Assembly: GCF_013344685.1 (NCBI RefSeq)
Contig: NZ_CP050137.1
Location: 4,209,001-4,273,000 of the forward strand
From: Sphingomonas sp. CL5.1
Lineage (GTDB): Bacteria > Pseudomonadota > Alphaproteobacteria > Sphingomonadales > Sphingomonadaceae
Length of the DNA stretch: 64,000 nt
Direction of reading: 5' to 3'
Shown: in pieces, positions 23,153 through 34,732 of the stretch
Numbering within the stretch: position 1 is the first letter of the stretch
How the letters are laid out: each line of letters opens with the position of its first letter
Made by a program: the position numbers and the translations under genes
Notes under the pieces: model-generated
Told to the model about the DNA's origin: nothing
Database searches by the model: none
What the model saw: the letters and a program-made list of their open reading frames with translations, nothing else

Positions 23153-25381
23153 TCAATAACGCGCCTTCAGATACAGGCCGTAAGTGCGCGGCGGACCGAC
23201 GCTGAACACGTCGAAGCCGAGCGTCGGGATCGGCGTCATGTCCGAGATATTGGTCTCGTTGAAGACGTTCTTGCCCCACACCCCGATTTCCAGCCGATCC
23301 CGCGCGACACGGATGCCGAGCCGCGCATCGACGAAGGCGCGCGCCTGATCGGTCAGCCGGGCGTCGTTCGACGTATCGAAGAACACCTTGCTGCGGAACG
23401 ACAGGCTGGTGTTGGCGACGAGCGTGCCCAACGGCGTCTCATGCTGCCAGTCGACCGCGCCCTGCACGCTGACCTTCGGCGCGGACGGCAGGGTGTTGCC
23501 CGAATAGTCGTTCCCGGCCGATTTGAAATCGCGATAAGTGGCGTTGAGATAGGCGGTGTTGAGCGACACGGTGAGGCCGCGCGTCGGCGTCGCCTGAAGC
23601 TCCAGTTCGCCGCCATAGATCCGCGCGGCGGAGGCGTTGGTGAAGAGCTGCCGCGTGAACGGCGGGTCGATGACCGTCGTATAGACCTGCAAATTCTTGT
23701 AATCGTAATAAAAGGCCGAGATATTGGCGCGTAGCGTGTGGTTGAGCCAATCGGTCTTGGCCCCAACTTCATAGGCGTTGACCGTCTCGTCCTTGTACGG
23801 CCCGATGTCCGCCGGATCGGTCGCCTGCCCGCTGAAGAAACCGCCGCTCTTGGCGCCGCGATTGTAGCTGGCGTAGATATTGGCGCTCGGCGTCAGGCGA
23901 TATTGCACCCCGACCTTGCCGGTGAACGAACTGAACGTCTTCGCTCCGTCATAGGTGAAGATCGGCACCAGCCCGTTCGCCGCCTCGCTGACATAGTGGA
24001 AATCCTTGTGGTCGGCCGAGTAGCGCAGACCGCCCGTGAGCGTCAGCCTGGCGGTCAGGTCGTAATCGAGCTGGCCGAACGCCGCGTAACTGTCCACCTT
24101 CTGCATCAGCGGCCAGCCGAACACGCCAATGCCCTGTCCGGCATCCGCCACCGGGTCGTCCGATGCGAGAAGCGGGAGCACGTTATAGGCCGAATTGTTG
24201 TTGAGATAATCGTGCGCGTAATAAGCGCCGATCACATAGCGCAGCGGCGTGTGGCCGTTCGATTGCAGGCGCAGTTCCTGACTGAACGTGTTCTGCCGCG
24301 CGATATAGCTGGCGGTGATCGTCGGGATCGGGCTGGCGTCCGTATCCTCCTGATCGTTGCGGCTCGCATGCTGATAGCCCGTCACCGATACGATCGATGC
24401 CGCGCCGAGGTCGATCGTCAATGTGTTCGAGACGGTGAGCAGGTTGACCCTGTCCTTCCCCTCGAAGCTGTAATCACCCTGATAGAGGTTCTTGCTCGGA
24501 TTCGTGTATCCCATGAAGGTCATGCACTGAGCCGTGCCGTAGAGCGCGGGCGCGCAGAACGAGTCGCTTTGATACGGTTCCGTCAGGAGCGGCCGATTGT
24601 ACGCCCAGATCGATCCGCCGGTCGAACGACCCGTGCTCACCACCAGATTGTCGGTGACGTTGGCGCTCGGCGTGAAATGGACCGTGCCGCGCACCGCCCA
24701 GCGATTCGTGTTGTTGCCGTAATGGCCGGTCAGGCGGTTGAGGGTGTAGCCGTCGTCGCGCTGGTAAAGGCCCGCGATGCGCACCGAGAGCTTGTCGGCG
24801 ATCAGCGGGACGCTCGCGCCGCCTTGCACGTTGACCGAGTTGAACCGGCCATATTCGGCGGAGAGATCGGCCTCCATCTCATTGCCGGGCAGCTTGCTGG
24901 TGACGTTGATCGCGCCGCCAGTGGTGTTGCGGCCATAGAGCGTGCCCTGTGGCCCGCGCAGCACCTCCACCTGTTGCAGGTCGAAGAAGGCCAGCCGCTG
25001 CGCCAGCGGCGAGGCGACATACACGCCGTCGGCATAGATGCCGACCGCGCTATTGGTCGCCGGGTTGAAATCGTTGACACCGACACCGCGGATGAAGATG
25101 CGCGGGTTGGCGCCATTGTCGTCCGACTTGATCTGAAGCCCCGGCGCCTGATTGGACAGGTCCACCAGGTCGAGCGTGCGGCGGTTCTGGATCGTCTCAG
25201 CCGTGATCGCGGTGACGGCGATCGGCACGTCCTGCAACCGCTCGCTGCGCTTCTGCGCGGTGACGATCACGTCCTGCACCTGCGCCGCGCCCGTATTGGC
25301 CGCCGACTGATCCTGCGCGGCGGCGGATTGAGCGACAGCCAGCGCCGCCAGCGAGATGGTGATTCCAAAAGTCCGTTTCAT
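23153..25381 (-). CDS. TonB-dependent receptor
   Basis: A 742-residue outer-membrane receptor without an STN domain. Signal peptide MKRTFGITISLAALAVAQSAAAQ. The TonB-box/plug region starts with DVIVTAQKRSERLQDVPIAVTAI and contains RIFIRGVGVNDFNP and VEVLRGPQGTLYGRNTTGGAINV. A long beta-barrel follows and the C-terminus is GLYLKARY with a terminal aromatic residue. The start is the ATG at 25381 with GGGGGA upstream; the open frame continues to 25444 but lacks a signal there. Sphingomonads use many such receptors for sugars, peptides and aromatic-linked compounds. This one leads the operon receptor-MFS-TetR-oxidase-aldolase. Confidence 0.92.
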   Translation of the reverse strand: MKRTFGITISLAALAVAQSAAAQDQSAANTGAAQVQDVIVTAQKRSERLQDVPIAVTAITAETIQNRRTLDLVDLSNQAPGLQIKSDDNGANPRIFIRGVGVNDFNPATNSAVGIYADGVYVASPLAQRLAFFDLQQVEVLRGPQGTLYGRNTTGGAINVTSKLPGNEMEADLSAEYGRFNSVNVQGGASVPLIADKLSVRIAGLYQRDDGYTLNRLTGHYGNNTNRWAVRGTVHFTPSANVTDNLVVSTGRSTGGSIWAYNRPLLTEPYQSDSFCAPALYGTAQCMTFMGYTNPSKNLYQGDYSFEGKDRVNLLTVSNTLTIDLGAASIVSVTGYQHASRNDQEDTDASPIPTITASYIARQNTFSQELRLQSNGHTPLRYVIGAYYAHDYLNNNSAYNVLPLLASDDPVADAGQGIGVFGWPLMQKVDSYAAFGQLDYDLTARLTLTGGLRYSADHKDFHYVSEAANGLVPIFTYDGAKTFSSFTGKVGVQYRLTPSANIYASYNRGAKSGGFFSGQATDPADIGPYKDETVNAYEVGAKTDWLNHTLRANISAFYYDYKNLQVYTTVIDPPFTRQLFTNASAARIYGGELELQATPTRGLTVSLNTAYLNATYRDFKSAGNDYSGNTLPSAPKVSVQGAVDWQHETPLGTLVANTSLSFRSKVFFDTSNDARLTDQARAFVDARLGIRVARDRLEIGVWGKNVFNETNISDMTPIPTLGFDVFSVGPPRTYGLYLKARY

Positions 25382-25394
25382 CGCGAACGGTCCC

Positions 25395-25520
25395 CCGTGA
25401 ATTTTTTTGCCCATAAACGATAGCAATAAATACTCTTTTGGCAATGCGTGTTATACTATTGATATATAATGATATGATCTGAAAATGATGCGGGATATCG
25501 CCGCTATCGATAGTAAAAAT
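25395..25520 (-). promoter_or_regulatory. AT-rich promoter/operator region of the receptor operon
   Basis: The roughly 125 bp before the receptor gene are strikingly A+T-rich compared with the surrounding DNA. They contain minus-strand TATAAC (25452-25457) and TTGCCA (about 25439-25444) hexamers and a perfect 10-bp palindrome CTATCGATAG at 25504-25513. No complete sigma-70 promoter with both hexamers at correct spacing is convincing. The region is the likely site of TetR control. Confidence 0.4.
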
Positions 25521-25615
25521 TACCGATGCAGGCGCTCGAAAAGGCGCGAGTCGCATCGCCGCATGGCGCGCGTGCGCGCCGGGCGGAACATTCGGGAGAG
25601 CGGATATCGGAAGGC

Positions 25616-25689
25616 TGGAGCGGGTGAAGGGAATCGAACCCTCGTCGTAAGCTTGGGAAGCTTCTGCTCTACCATTGAGCTACACCCGC
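25616..25689 (-). tRNA. tRNA-Gly (anticodon CCC)
   Basis: A 74-nt cloverleaf on the minus strand with encoded CCA. Acceptor GCGGGTG pairs with CACCCGC, the D-arm is GCTCAATGGTAGAGC, the anticodon loop is TTCCCAA (CCC) closed by GAAGC/GCTTA-type pairing, and the T-arm is GAGGGTTCGATTCCCTT. It is transcribed in the same direction as, and upstream of, the TonB receptor operon. Confidence 0.97.
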
Positions 25690-25697
25690 AATACCTT

Positions 25698-25717
25698 GAA
25701 AAAGCATTGCCTTTTTC
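25698..25717. repeat. A/T stem hairpin upstream of tRNA-Gly
   Basis: GAAAAAG-CATTGC-CTTTTTC forms a 7-bp stem with a 6-nt loop, nine bases from the 5' end of tRNA-Gly. It lies in the 328-bp gene-free stretch 25690-26017. Apart from this hairpin and the FNR-like box at 25826 I see nothing defined there. Confidence 0.35.
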
Positions 25718-25825
25718 GCGCACCCCGGTGGCTATCCAGCACTCGTTTCCGCTGGAATCCCGCCAAGGCGCGGCCGGGGCAATAGCTGCGTGGACGGCGG
25801 CGCGCAAGACGGGGCGCGCCCGGAT

Positions 25826-25839
25826 TTGATGTCCGTCAA
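25826..25839 (+). promoter_or_regulatory. FNR/FixK-like box upstream of the universal stress protein
   Basis: TTGAT-gtcc-GTCAA matches 9 of 10 defined positions of the FNR/FixK/Dnr consensus TTGAT-N4-ATCAA. A weaker TTGAT-N4-CGCAA lies at 25848-25862. It is about 180 bp before the start of a tandem Usp gene, a class commonly induced by low oxygen through Crp/Fnr regulators. Confidence 0.45.
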
Positions 25840-26017
25840 GCTGCGGCTTGATCGCGCGCAATGCCGTCCCCGATCCGGCCGCTACCATCAGCCGCGGATG
25901 TCGAGGCCCAATGATCCAAGGCATTGCGATGATCGTTCAACCCGCGAGGGCGTCGGCGGCAGCGTCCCGGCCATCCGCGCCCGCACCGCCGCACCTCACC
26001 GCCGAAGGAGGCAATTC

Positions 26018-26818
26018 ATGAAGAACATTCTGCTGCTGGTTCACGACGATGCCGGGCAGGAATCCCGCCTGCAGGCCGCGCTGGACCTGACCCGCGCGCT
26101 CGACGGGCATCTCGAATGCCTCAGCGCGCTGCCGCTGCCGATTGTCGTCGGCCCGGCTGGCGGCGACGGCATGGTGATGATGGTCGCCGAGGAGCGCGCC
26201 GAGGAGGCCGCGCACAAGGCCCGGATCGAGCCGCGCCTCGCCGCCGAGGGCGTCAACTGGAGCTGGACGGAAGCATCGGGCTATCTGCCGACCTGTCTGT
26301 TCGATGCGGCGCGTGTCGCCGATCTGGTGGTGCTCAACCGCCGGCTGGAGCGTTCCGACCCGATCGACATGCGCTATTTCGCGACCAACGTCCTCTCCCA
26401 CACCCGCGCACTGGTCGTGGCGGTGGCGGATACCTGTGACGGGTTCGACGCGGTCGGCAAGGCGCTGATCGCGTGGGACGGATCGGAACGCGCCATGGCT
26501 ACGGTGCAGCGCGCCGTCCCGTTGCTGGCGCTCGCCGACGCGGTGAAGGTGGTGCAGGTCGGCGATCTCGACTCCAGCGCGATCCCGATGGAGAATCTGG
26601 CGACCTATCTGTCGCGCCACGGTATCCGCGCGGAGATCGAGACGATCGCCGACGAGGGCAGCATCGCGGTTTCGGTCCGGCTCGCGGCGGAGAAGTTCGG
26701 CGCGAGCTATATCGTGATGGGCGCCTACGGCCACCATCCGATGCGCGAGGCGCTGTTCGGCGGCGTCACCCGCGCGATGCTGACGGCATGCAGCCTGCCG
26801 ATGGTGCTGGGGCACTGA
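26018..26818 (+). CDS. Universal stress protein, tandem Usp domains
   Basis: A 266-residue protein with two Usp domains. The first starts MKNILLLVHDDAGQESRLQ; the second starts near residue 148 with KALIAWDGSERAMATVQRA and ends with the nucleotide-binding signature VMGAYGHHPMREALFGGVTRAML (G-x-x-G-x-x-x-x-x-x-G-G-x-T-x-x), followed by the terminal LPMVLGH. The first domain lacks that glycine-rich signature, so only the second is likely to bind ATP. Start ATG at 26018 with AAGGAGG upstream. It stands alone and convergent with the aminotransferase gene. The FNR-like box at 25826 suggests induction by low oxygen. Confidence 0.9.
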   Translation: MKNILLLVHDDAGQESRLQAALDLTRALDGHLECLSALPLPIVVGPAGGDGMVMMVAEERAEEAAHKARIEPRLAAEGVNWSWTEASGYLPTCLFDAARVADLVVLNRRLERSDPIDMRYFATNVLSHTRALVVAVADTCDGFDAVGKALIAWDGSERAMATVQRAVPLLALADAVKVVQVGDLDSSAIPMENLATYLSRHGIRAEIETIADEGSIAVSVRLAAEKFGASYIVMGAYGHHPMREALFGGVTRAMLTACSLPMVLGH

Positions 26819-26833
26819 TACGGAGCAGCGTTT

Positions 26834-27979
26834 TTACGCTGCCGCCACGACCTCCCGCGCCGCGAACCACGGCGTGAGACGGCGCAGCGCCTCCTCGACC
26901 CGATCGGTCGACACCGCGAAGCTGAAGCGCATGAAGCGGTGGCCGTCGATCGGGTCGAAATCGATCCCCGGCGCGGTGGCGATCGCGGTGTCGAGCAGCA
27001 TCTTCATGCAAAAATCCATGCTGTCGTCGGTCAGGTGGCCGACATCGGCATAGATGTAGAAGGCCCCGTCCGGCGGCGCGATCCGCTTGAGGCCGAGCGC
27101 GGGCAGCGCGGCGAGGAGCAGCTCGCGGTTGCGCGCGTAGGTGCGGATATGCCCCTCCAGTTCGTCGCGCTCGTCGAACGCGACCAGCCCGGCGTGCTGC
27201 GCCAGCGACGGCGGGGTGAGGAACAGATTGCCCATCCGCGCCCGCGCCGGCTCGATCAGGTCGGGCGGCACCACCAGCCAGCCGAGCCGCCATCCGGCCA
27301 TGCTGAAATATTTCGAGAAGCTGTTGACGATCAGCGCGCCCGGATCGTCGCGCAGCATCGAGCGCGCCGGGCCGACATAGCTCAGCCCGTGATAGATTTC
27401 GTCGGAGACGATGCGGATGCCGCGCCGGCGGCAGACCGCCGCGATCGCCGCCAGCTCCTCCGGCGCGATGATCGTGCCGGTGGGATTGGCGGGGCTGGCG
27501 AGGATCAGGCCGTGCGGCGCGGGGTCGAGCCGTTCGATCGCGGCGGCGGTGATCTGGAACCGCTCCGCCTCGCCGCAGCCGATCTCGACCGGCTCGAGAT
27601 GCAACGCCTTCACCGTGTTGCGATAGGCGACATAGCCCGGCCGGGCGAACGCCACCCGCTCGCCGGGCGCGAACAGGCAGGACAGCGCCAGCACCAGCGC
27701 GGGCGAGGCACCGCAGGTGAGGATCACCTGCTCGGGATCGACCGTCGCACCCTGCGTCTCGGCATAGTGGCGCGCGATCCGCGCCTTCAGCGCGCCGCTC
27801 TCCCAATAGCCCATCGGATCATTGTCGAGCACGCGATGCGCCGCCGCGATCGCGGCTTGCGGCGCGCCGGTGGAGGGCTGGCCGAACTCCATGTGGATCA
27901 CCGGACGCCCCTCCGAAGCGAGGCGGTGCGCGGCACGGCTGATGGCGATGGCGTGGAACGGATCGATGATAGCGGACAT
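26834..27979 (-). CDS. Class I/II PLP-dependent aminotransferase
   Basis: A 381-residue fold-type I aminotransferase. Motifs: HMEFGQPSTGAPQ at the N-terminus, LILASPANPTGTIIAPEEL (substrate/PLP Asn), IRIVSDEIYHGLSY (Asp-Tyr pair), the PLP-lysine segment NSFSKYFSMAGWRLGW, and a C-terminal FMRFSFAVSTDRVEEALRR with the carboxylate-binding Arg. The length and the motif set fit the aspartate/aromatic or alanine-type group, but specificity is not readable. It starts nine bases after the glpD stop on the same strand, so it may be read from the glpD transcript. Confidence 0.87.
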   Translation of the reverse strand: MSAIIDPFHAIAISRAAHRLASEGRPVIHMEFGQPSTGAPQAAIAAAHRVLDNDPMGYWESGALKARIARHYAETQGATVDPEQVILTCGASPALVLALSCLFAPGERVAFARPGYVAYRNTVKALHLEPVEIGCGEAERFQITAAAIERLDPAPHGLILASPANPTGTIIAPEELAAIAAVCRRRGIRIVSDEIYHGLSYVGPARSMLRDDPGALIVNSFSKYFSMAGWRLGWLVVPPDLIEPARARMGNLFLTPPSLAQHAGLVAFDERDELEGHIRTYARNRELLLAALPALGLKRIAPPDGAFYIYADVGHLTDDSMDFCMKMLLDTAIATAPGIDFDPIDGHRFMRFSFAVSTDRVEEALRRLTPWFAAREVVAAA

Positions 27980-27988
27980 GCGGACGGC

Positions 27989-29488
27989 TTAGCGGCTCCG
28001 TGCCCCACGTTCCAGATAAGCGGTGAGGCGCCTGGCGGTGCCGTCCGGGACATGCAGCCCGAGCTTGCCGCGGCGCCACAATATGTCCTCGGCGGTCCGC
28101 GCCCATTCATGCGCGACGAGATAATCCACCTCACGCACGGTCAACCCGCCGCCGATGTCCTCGCCGAGATCGGCCGGTGTCGCCGCATCGCCGAGCAGCG
28201 CGTCGATCCGCGTGCCGTAAGCGTGAGCGAGACGGCGCAGCAGCGCGGGCGGCAGGCCCGGCCGCTCCCGCCCGATCCGCGCGACGAAGGCGTCGAAATC
28301 GGCCCCCGGCATGTCGCCTCCCGGCAACGCCGCGCCCGCCGTCCATGCCGGGCCGGCTTCGGGCAGATAGCGCGCGAGATGCCGCATCGCGTGCTCGGCG
28401 AGCTTGCGATAGGTGGTGATCTTGCCGCCGAACACGCTGAGCATCGCCGCGCGCCCCTCGCCCGCGTCCAGATCGAGCACGTAATCGCGCGTCACGGCGG
28501 AGGCGCTCCCCGCCTTGTCGTCATAGAGCGGGCGGATGCCGGCGTAGCTCCATACGATATCCGCCTCGCCCAGCCGGCGCGCGAAATAATCGTTCGCGGT
28601 GTCGAGCAGGTAGCGCCTCTCCTCCGCGTCGATCGAGGCGCGGCCGGGCACCCCCTCCCACGGCTCGTCGGTGGTGCCGATCAGCGTGAATTGCCCCTCA
28701 TAGGGCAGGGTGAAGACGATGCGGCGGTCGGCGTTCTGCAACATGAAGGCGTGATCGCCCTCGTAGAGACGCGGCACGACGATATGGCTGCCCTTCACCA
28801 GCCGCACGCCGCGATCCGTCCGCGCGCCGGGCACCCGCGCCAGCACGTCCGCCACCCACGGCCCGGCGGCATTGACCAGCACGCGGGCGCGGACCACGCT
28901 TTCCCCATCGGCATCGACGATCGTCGCGGTCCAGCCCGTCCCCTCGCGCCGTGCGTCGATCAGCCGCGTGCGCGTGCGGATATCCGCGCCGCGATCCGAC
29001 GCGTCGCGCGCGTTGAACACGACCAGCCGGGCGTCATCGACGCGGCAGTCCGAATAGACGAAGGCGGTGCCGCGCGGATCGGCCAGCCCCGCGCCATAGG
29101 CGCTGCGATCGAGCCGGATCGTCTCCGTCCCCGGCAGCTTCTTGCGCCCGCCGAGATGGTCGTAGAGGAACAACCCCAGCCGCACCATCCACGCCGGGCG
29201 CGGCGAATGCGTCTGCGGCAGCACGAATCGCGCCGGCCAGATGATGTGCGGCGCCATGCCCCACAGCAACTCGCGCTCGATCAGCGCCTCGCGTACCAGC
29301 CGGAACTCGCCATATTCGAGGTAGCGCAGCCCGCCGTGGATCAGCTTGGTCGAGGCGGAGGAGGTGTAGTTCGCCAGATCGTCCTGCTCGACCAGCAGCA
29401 CCGACAGCCCGCGCCCCGCCGCATCCCGCGCGATCCCCGCGCCGTTGACGCCACCCCCGACGATCAGCAGATCGAACTCATCCCGCAT
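27989..29488 (-). CDS. glpD: Glycerol-3-phosphate dehydrogenase, aerobic
   Basis: A 499-residue membrane-associated flavoprotein oxidising sn-glycerol-3-phosphate to dihydroxyacetone phosphate and reducing ubiquinone. FAD-binding DLLIVGGGVNGAGIARDAAG at the N-terminus is followed by SSASTKLIHGGLRYLEYGEF. Later signatures are FTLPYEGQFTLIGTTDEPWEG and VFGGKITTYRKLAEHA. The start ATG at 29488 is 76 bp from the divergent glpK start, so the two share a promoter region. No glpF or glpR is in the window. Confidence 0.95.
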   Translation of the reverse strand: MRDEFDLLIVGGGVNGAGIARDAAGRGLSVLLVEQDDLANYTSSASTKLIHGGLRYLEYGEFRLVREALIERELLWGMAPHIIWPARFVLPQTHSPRPAWMVRLGLFLYDHLGGRKKLPGTETIRLDRSAYGAGLADPRGTAFVYSDCRVDDARLVVFNARDASDRGADIRTRTRLIDARREGTGWTATIVDADGESVVRARVLVNAAGPWVADVLARVPGARTDRGVRLVKGSHIVVPRLYEGDHAFMLQNADRRIVFTLPYEGQFTLIGTTDEPWEGVPGRASIDAEERRYLLDTANDYFARRLGEADIVWSYAGIRPLYDDKAGSASAVTRDYVLDLDAGEGRAAMLSVFGGKITTYRKLAEHAMRHLARYLPEAGPAWTAGAALPGGDMPGADFDAFVARIGRERPGLPPALLRRLAHAYGTRIDALLGDAATPADLGEDIGGGLTVREVDYLVAHEWARTAEDILWRRGKLGLHVPDGTARRLTAYLERGARSR

Positions 29489-29564
29489 CGGTGGACGCTA
29501 GCATGCGTTGACCGGAATCAGGAAATGACCGAGCGTCGGGGAAACAGCGCGGCGGAGGAAAACG

Positions 29565-32709
<3,145 letters not shown>

Positions 32710-33066
32710 TCAGACCGTGAAGCTCTCGCCGCAGCCGCAGGTGCCGGTGGCGTTCGGATTGTTGAAGACGAAGCCGGCGGTGAAATCGTCCTCTACCCAG
32801 TCCATCGTCGAGCCGACCAGATAGAGGATCGAGCCGCCGTCGACGAACAGCGTGCCGCCCGGCGTCTCGATCTTCTCGTCGAACGGCTTCGCCTCGGTGA
32901 CGTAATCGACCGAATAGGCGAGGCCCGAGCAGCCCCGGCGCGGGGTGGAGAGCTTGACGCCGATCGCCCCTTCGGGCGCCTTCGCCATCAACTCGGCGAT
33001 GCGCGCCTCCGCGCCCGGCGTGAGGATCAGCGCGGCGGGGCGGACGCGGGTCTTGACCTCGCTCAT
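32710..33066 (-). CDS. sufA: A-type iron-sulfur carrier (SufA/ErpA type)
   Basis: A 118-residue HesB/IscA-family carrier. The three metal/cluster ligands are in TPRRGCSGLAYSV and the C-terminal GTCGCGESFTV (C-G-C). VDGGSILYLVGSTMDWVEDD is the family core. It receives clusters from the SufBCD scaffold and passes them to apo-enzymes. The ATG at 33066 overlaps the DUF59 gene stop by one base (TGATG). It is the last gene of the SUF operon. By sequence it could equally be called ErpA-like; the operon context favours SufA. Confidence 0.9.
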   Translation of the reverse strand: MSEVKTRVRPAALILTPGAEARIAELMAKAPEGAIGVKLSTPRRGCSGLAYSVDYVTEAKPFDEKIETPGGTLFVDGGSILYLVGSTMDWVEDDFTAGFVFNNPNATGTCGCGESFTV

Positions 33067-33524
33067 CACAACATCCCCAGTTCGAGCCGCGCCTCGTCCG
33101 ACATCTTGGCCGGGTCCCACGGCGGGTCCCAGACGAGGTTGACGTCCACCACGCCGATACCGGGCACCGCGCTGACCCGCATCTCCACCTCGCCGGGCAT
33201 GGATTCGGCCACCGGGCAATGCGGGGTGGTGAGCGTCATGGTGATTGCGGCGTGGCCCTCATCGGTCACCTCGACACCATAGATCAGCCCGAGATCGTAG
33301 ATGTTGACCGGGATTTCCGGGTCGTAGATCTCCTTGAGCGCATCGATCACCGACTCATAAAGCGCGCCGCCCGGCTCGCCCGGCGCGTCGCCCTCCGGCT
33401 TCTGCGACAGGAAGCCGGTAAGGTAATCGCGCTTGCGCTCGAACGTGTCGCGCGCATCCTCCACCCGCGCCCTGGGCGGGGCGGTCACCGCGTCAACTTC
33501 CTCGATGCGGATCGGGTCGCTCAT
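33066..33524 (-). CDS. SUF-associated DUF59/MIP18 family protein (SufT-like)
   Basis: A 152-residue protein with a C-terminal DUF59 domain from about residue 58: DALKEIYDPEIPVNIYDLGLIYGV, then TLTTPHCPVAESMPGEVE with the conserved Cys, and a final VDVNLVWDPPWDPAKMSDEAR. Such proteins help mature [4Fe-4S] enzymes. The N-terminal 55 residues are charged and low in hydrophobics. It overlaps sufS by 4 bp (ATGA) and sufA by one base. Its place between sufS and sufA is common in alphaproteobacteria. Confidence 0.9.
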   Translation of the reverse strand: MSDPIRIEEVDAVTAPPRARVEDARDTFERKRDYLTGFLSQKPEGDAPGEPGGALYESVIDALKEIYDPEIPVNIYDLGLIYGVEVTDEGHAAITMTLTTPHCPVAESMPGEVEMRVSAVPGIGVVDVNLVWDPPWDPAKMSDEARLELGML

Positions 33525-34732
33525 CCGAAAATCCTCGTCACTCGCTCGATACCCTTGACCAACGCGTCGATGTCCGCCGCTTTGTTGTAGACGCCGAAGC
33601 TCGCCCGCGCGGTGGCGGGGACGCTCAGCGCGTCCATCAGCGGCTGCGCGCAATGATGGCCGGCGCGGATCGCCACCTGTGCCTCGTCCAATATGGTGCC
33701 GACGTCGTGCGGATGCACCCCCGCCACCTCGAAGGAGACGATGCCGGCGGAATCCTCCGGCCCGAACAGCCGCACCGAATTGAGCCGCGCCAGCCGTGCG
33801 CGCGCGTCCGCCACCAATGCCGCCTCGTGCGCGTGGATGCGGTTCAGGCCGATGCCTTCGACATAATCGATCGCGGCGTGGAGGCCGACCACGCCGACGA
33901 TATGCGGCGTCCCCGCCTCGAAGCGGGTCGGCGGCGGGGCGTAGGTGGTGCGCGCGAACGTCACGCGGTCGATCATCGAGCCGCCGCCCTGATAGGGCGG
34001 CATCGCGTCGAGCAGTTCCGCCCGCCCCCACAGCACGCCGATCCCGGTCGGGCCGTAGAGCTTGTGGCCGGAGAAGACATAGAAATCGCAGCCGAGCGCG
34101 GCGACGTCCACCGCCATGCGCGGCACCGCCTGACAGCCGTCGATCAGCAATTTCGCGCCGACGCCATGCGCCAGATCGGCCGCAGCCGCCACGTCGAGCA
34201 CCGAGCCGAGCACGTTCGAGACATGCGCGAGCGCGACGAGCTTGTGCTCGGGCCGCAGCATCCTTGCCATCGCGTCGAGGTCGATGCGCTGGTCCAGGGT
34301 GAGCGGCACCACGTCGATCGCGGCGCCGACGCGCTCGGCGACCATCTGCCACGGGACGATGTTCGAATGATGCTCGAGCTGGCTCAGCAGGATGCGGTCG
34401 CCGGCCTTGAGCCGCGTCCCGGCCCAGCATTGCGCGACGAGGTTGATCCCCTCGGTCGCGCCGCGCACGAAGACGCATTCGTCGGGCTGGCCGCCGATGA
34501 ACCCCGCCACCCGCCGCCGCGCCGCCTCATAGGCGAGCGTCATGTCGGCGGAGCGCTGATAGACGCCGCGATGCACCGTGGCATAGGTCTCGCCATAAGC
34601 GCGGGTGATCGCGTCGATCACCGGGCGCGGCTTCTGCGCGGTGGCGGCGGTGTCGAGATAGGCCCAGCCGGCCGGGATCGCCGGGAAATCGGCCAGCACG
34701 TCGAGCGCGCGTTCGGCGGCGGTGACGGTCAT
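33521..34732 (-). CDS. sufS: Cysteine desulfurase SufS
   Basis: A 403-residue group II cysteine desulfurase supplying persulfide sulfur. Motifs: WAYLDTAATAQKPRPVIDAI at the start, SQLEHHSNIVPWQMVAERVG, the PLP-lysine segment FYVFSGHKLYGPTGIGVLWG, and the active-site Cys in AIRAGHHCAQPLMDALSVPA. Group II enzymes usually need SufE or SufU for transfer; neither is in this operon. The ATG at 34732 overlaps sufD by 4 bp. Confidence 0.95.
   Translation of the reverse strand: MTVTAAERALDVLADFPAIPAGWAYLDTAATAQKPRPVIDAITRAYGETYATVHRGVYQRSADMTLAYEAARRRVAGFIGGQPDECVFVRGATEGINLVAQCWAGTRLKAGDRILLSQLEHHSNIVPWQMVAERVGAAIDVVPLTLDQRIDLDAMARMLRPEHKLVALAHVSNVLGSVLDVAAAADLAHGVGAKLLIDGCQAVPRMAVDVAALGCDFYVFSGHKLYGPTGIGVLWGRAELLDAMPPYQGGGSMIDRVTFARTTYAPPPTRFEAGTPHIVGVVGLHAAIDYVEGIGLNRIHAHEAALVADARARLARLNSVRLFGPEDSAGIVSFEVAGVHPHDVGTILDEAQVAIRAGHHCAQPLMDALSVPATARASFGVYNKAADIDALVKGIERVTRIFG

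Noticed and set aside
18249..25689. Genomic island flanked by tRNA attachment sites
   Set aside because: There is no integrase, and the 3' ends of the two tRNAs are not repeated nearby. Kept only as a weak observation about the flanking tRNAs.
25485..25829. A 114-codon open frame covering tRNA-Gly
   Set aside because: It runs straight through a complete tRNA gene on the opposite strand; the open frame is incidental.
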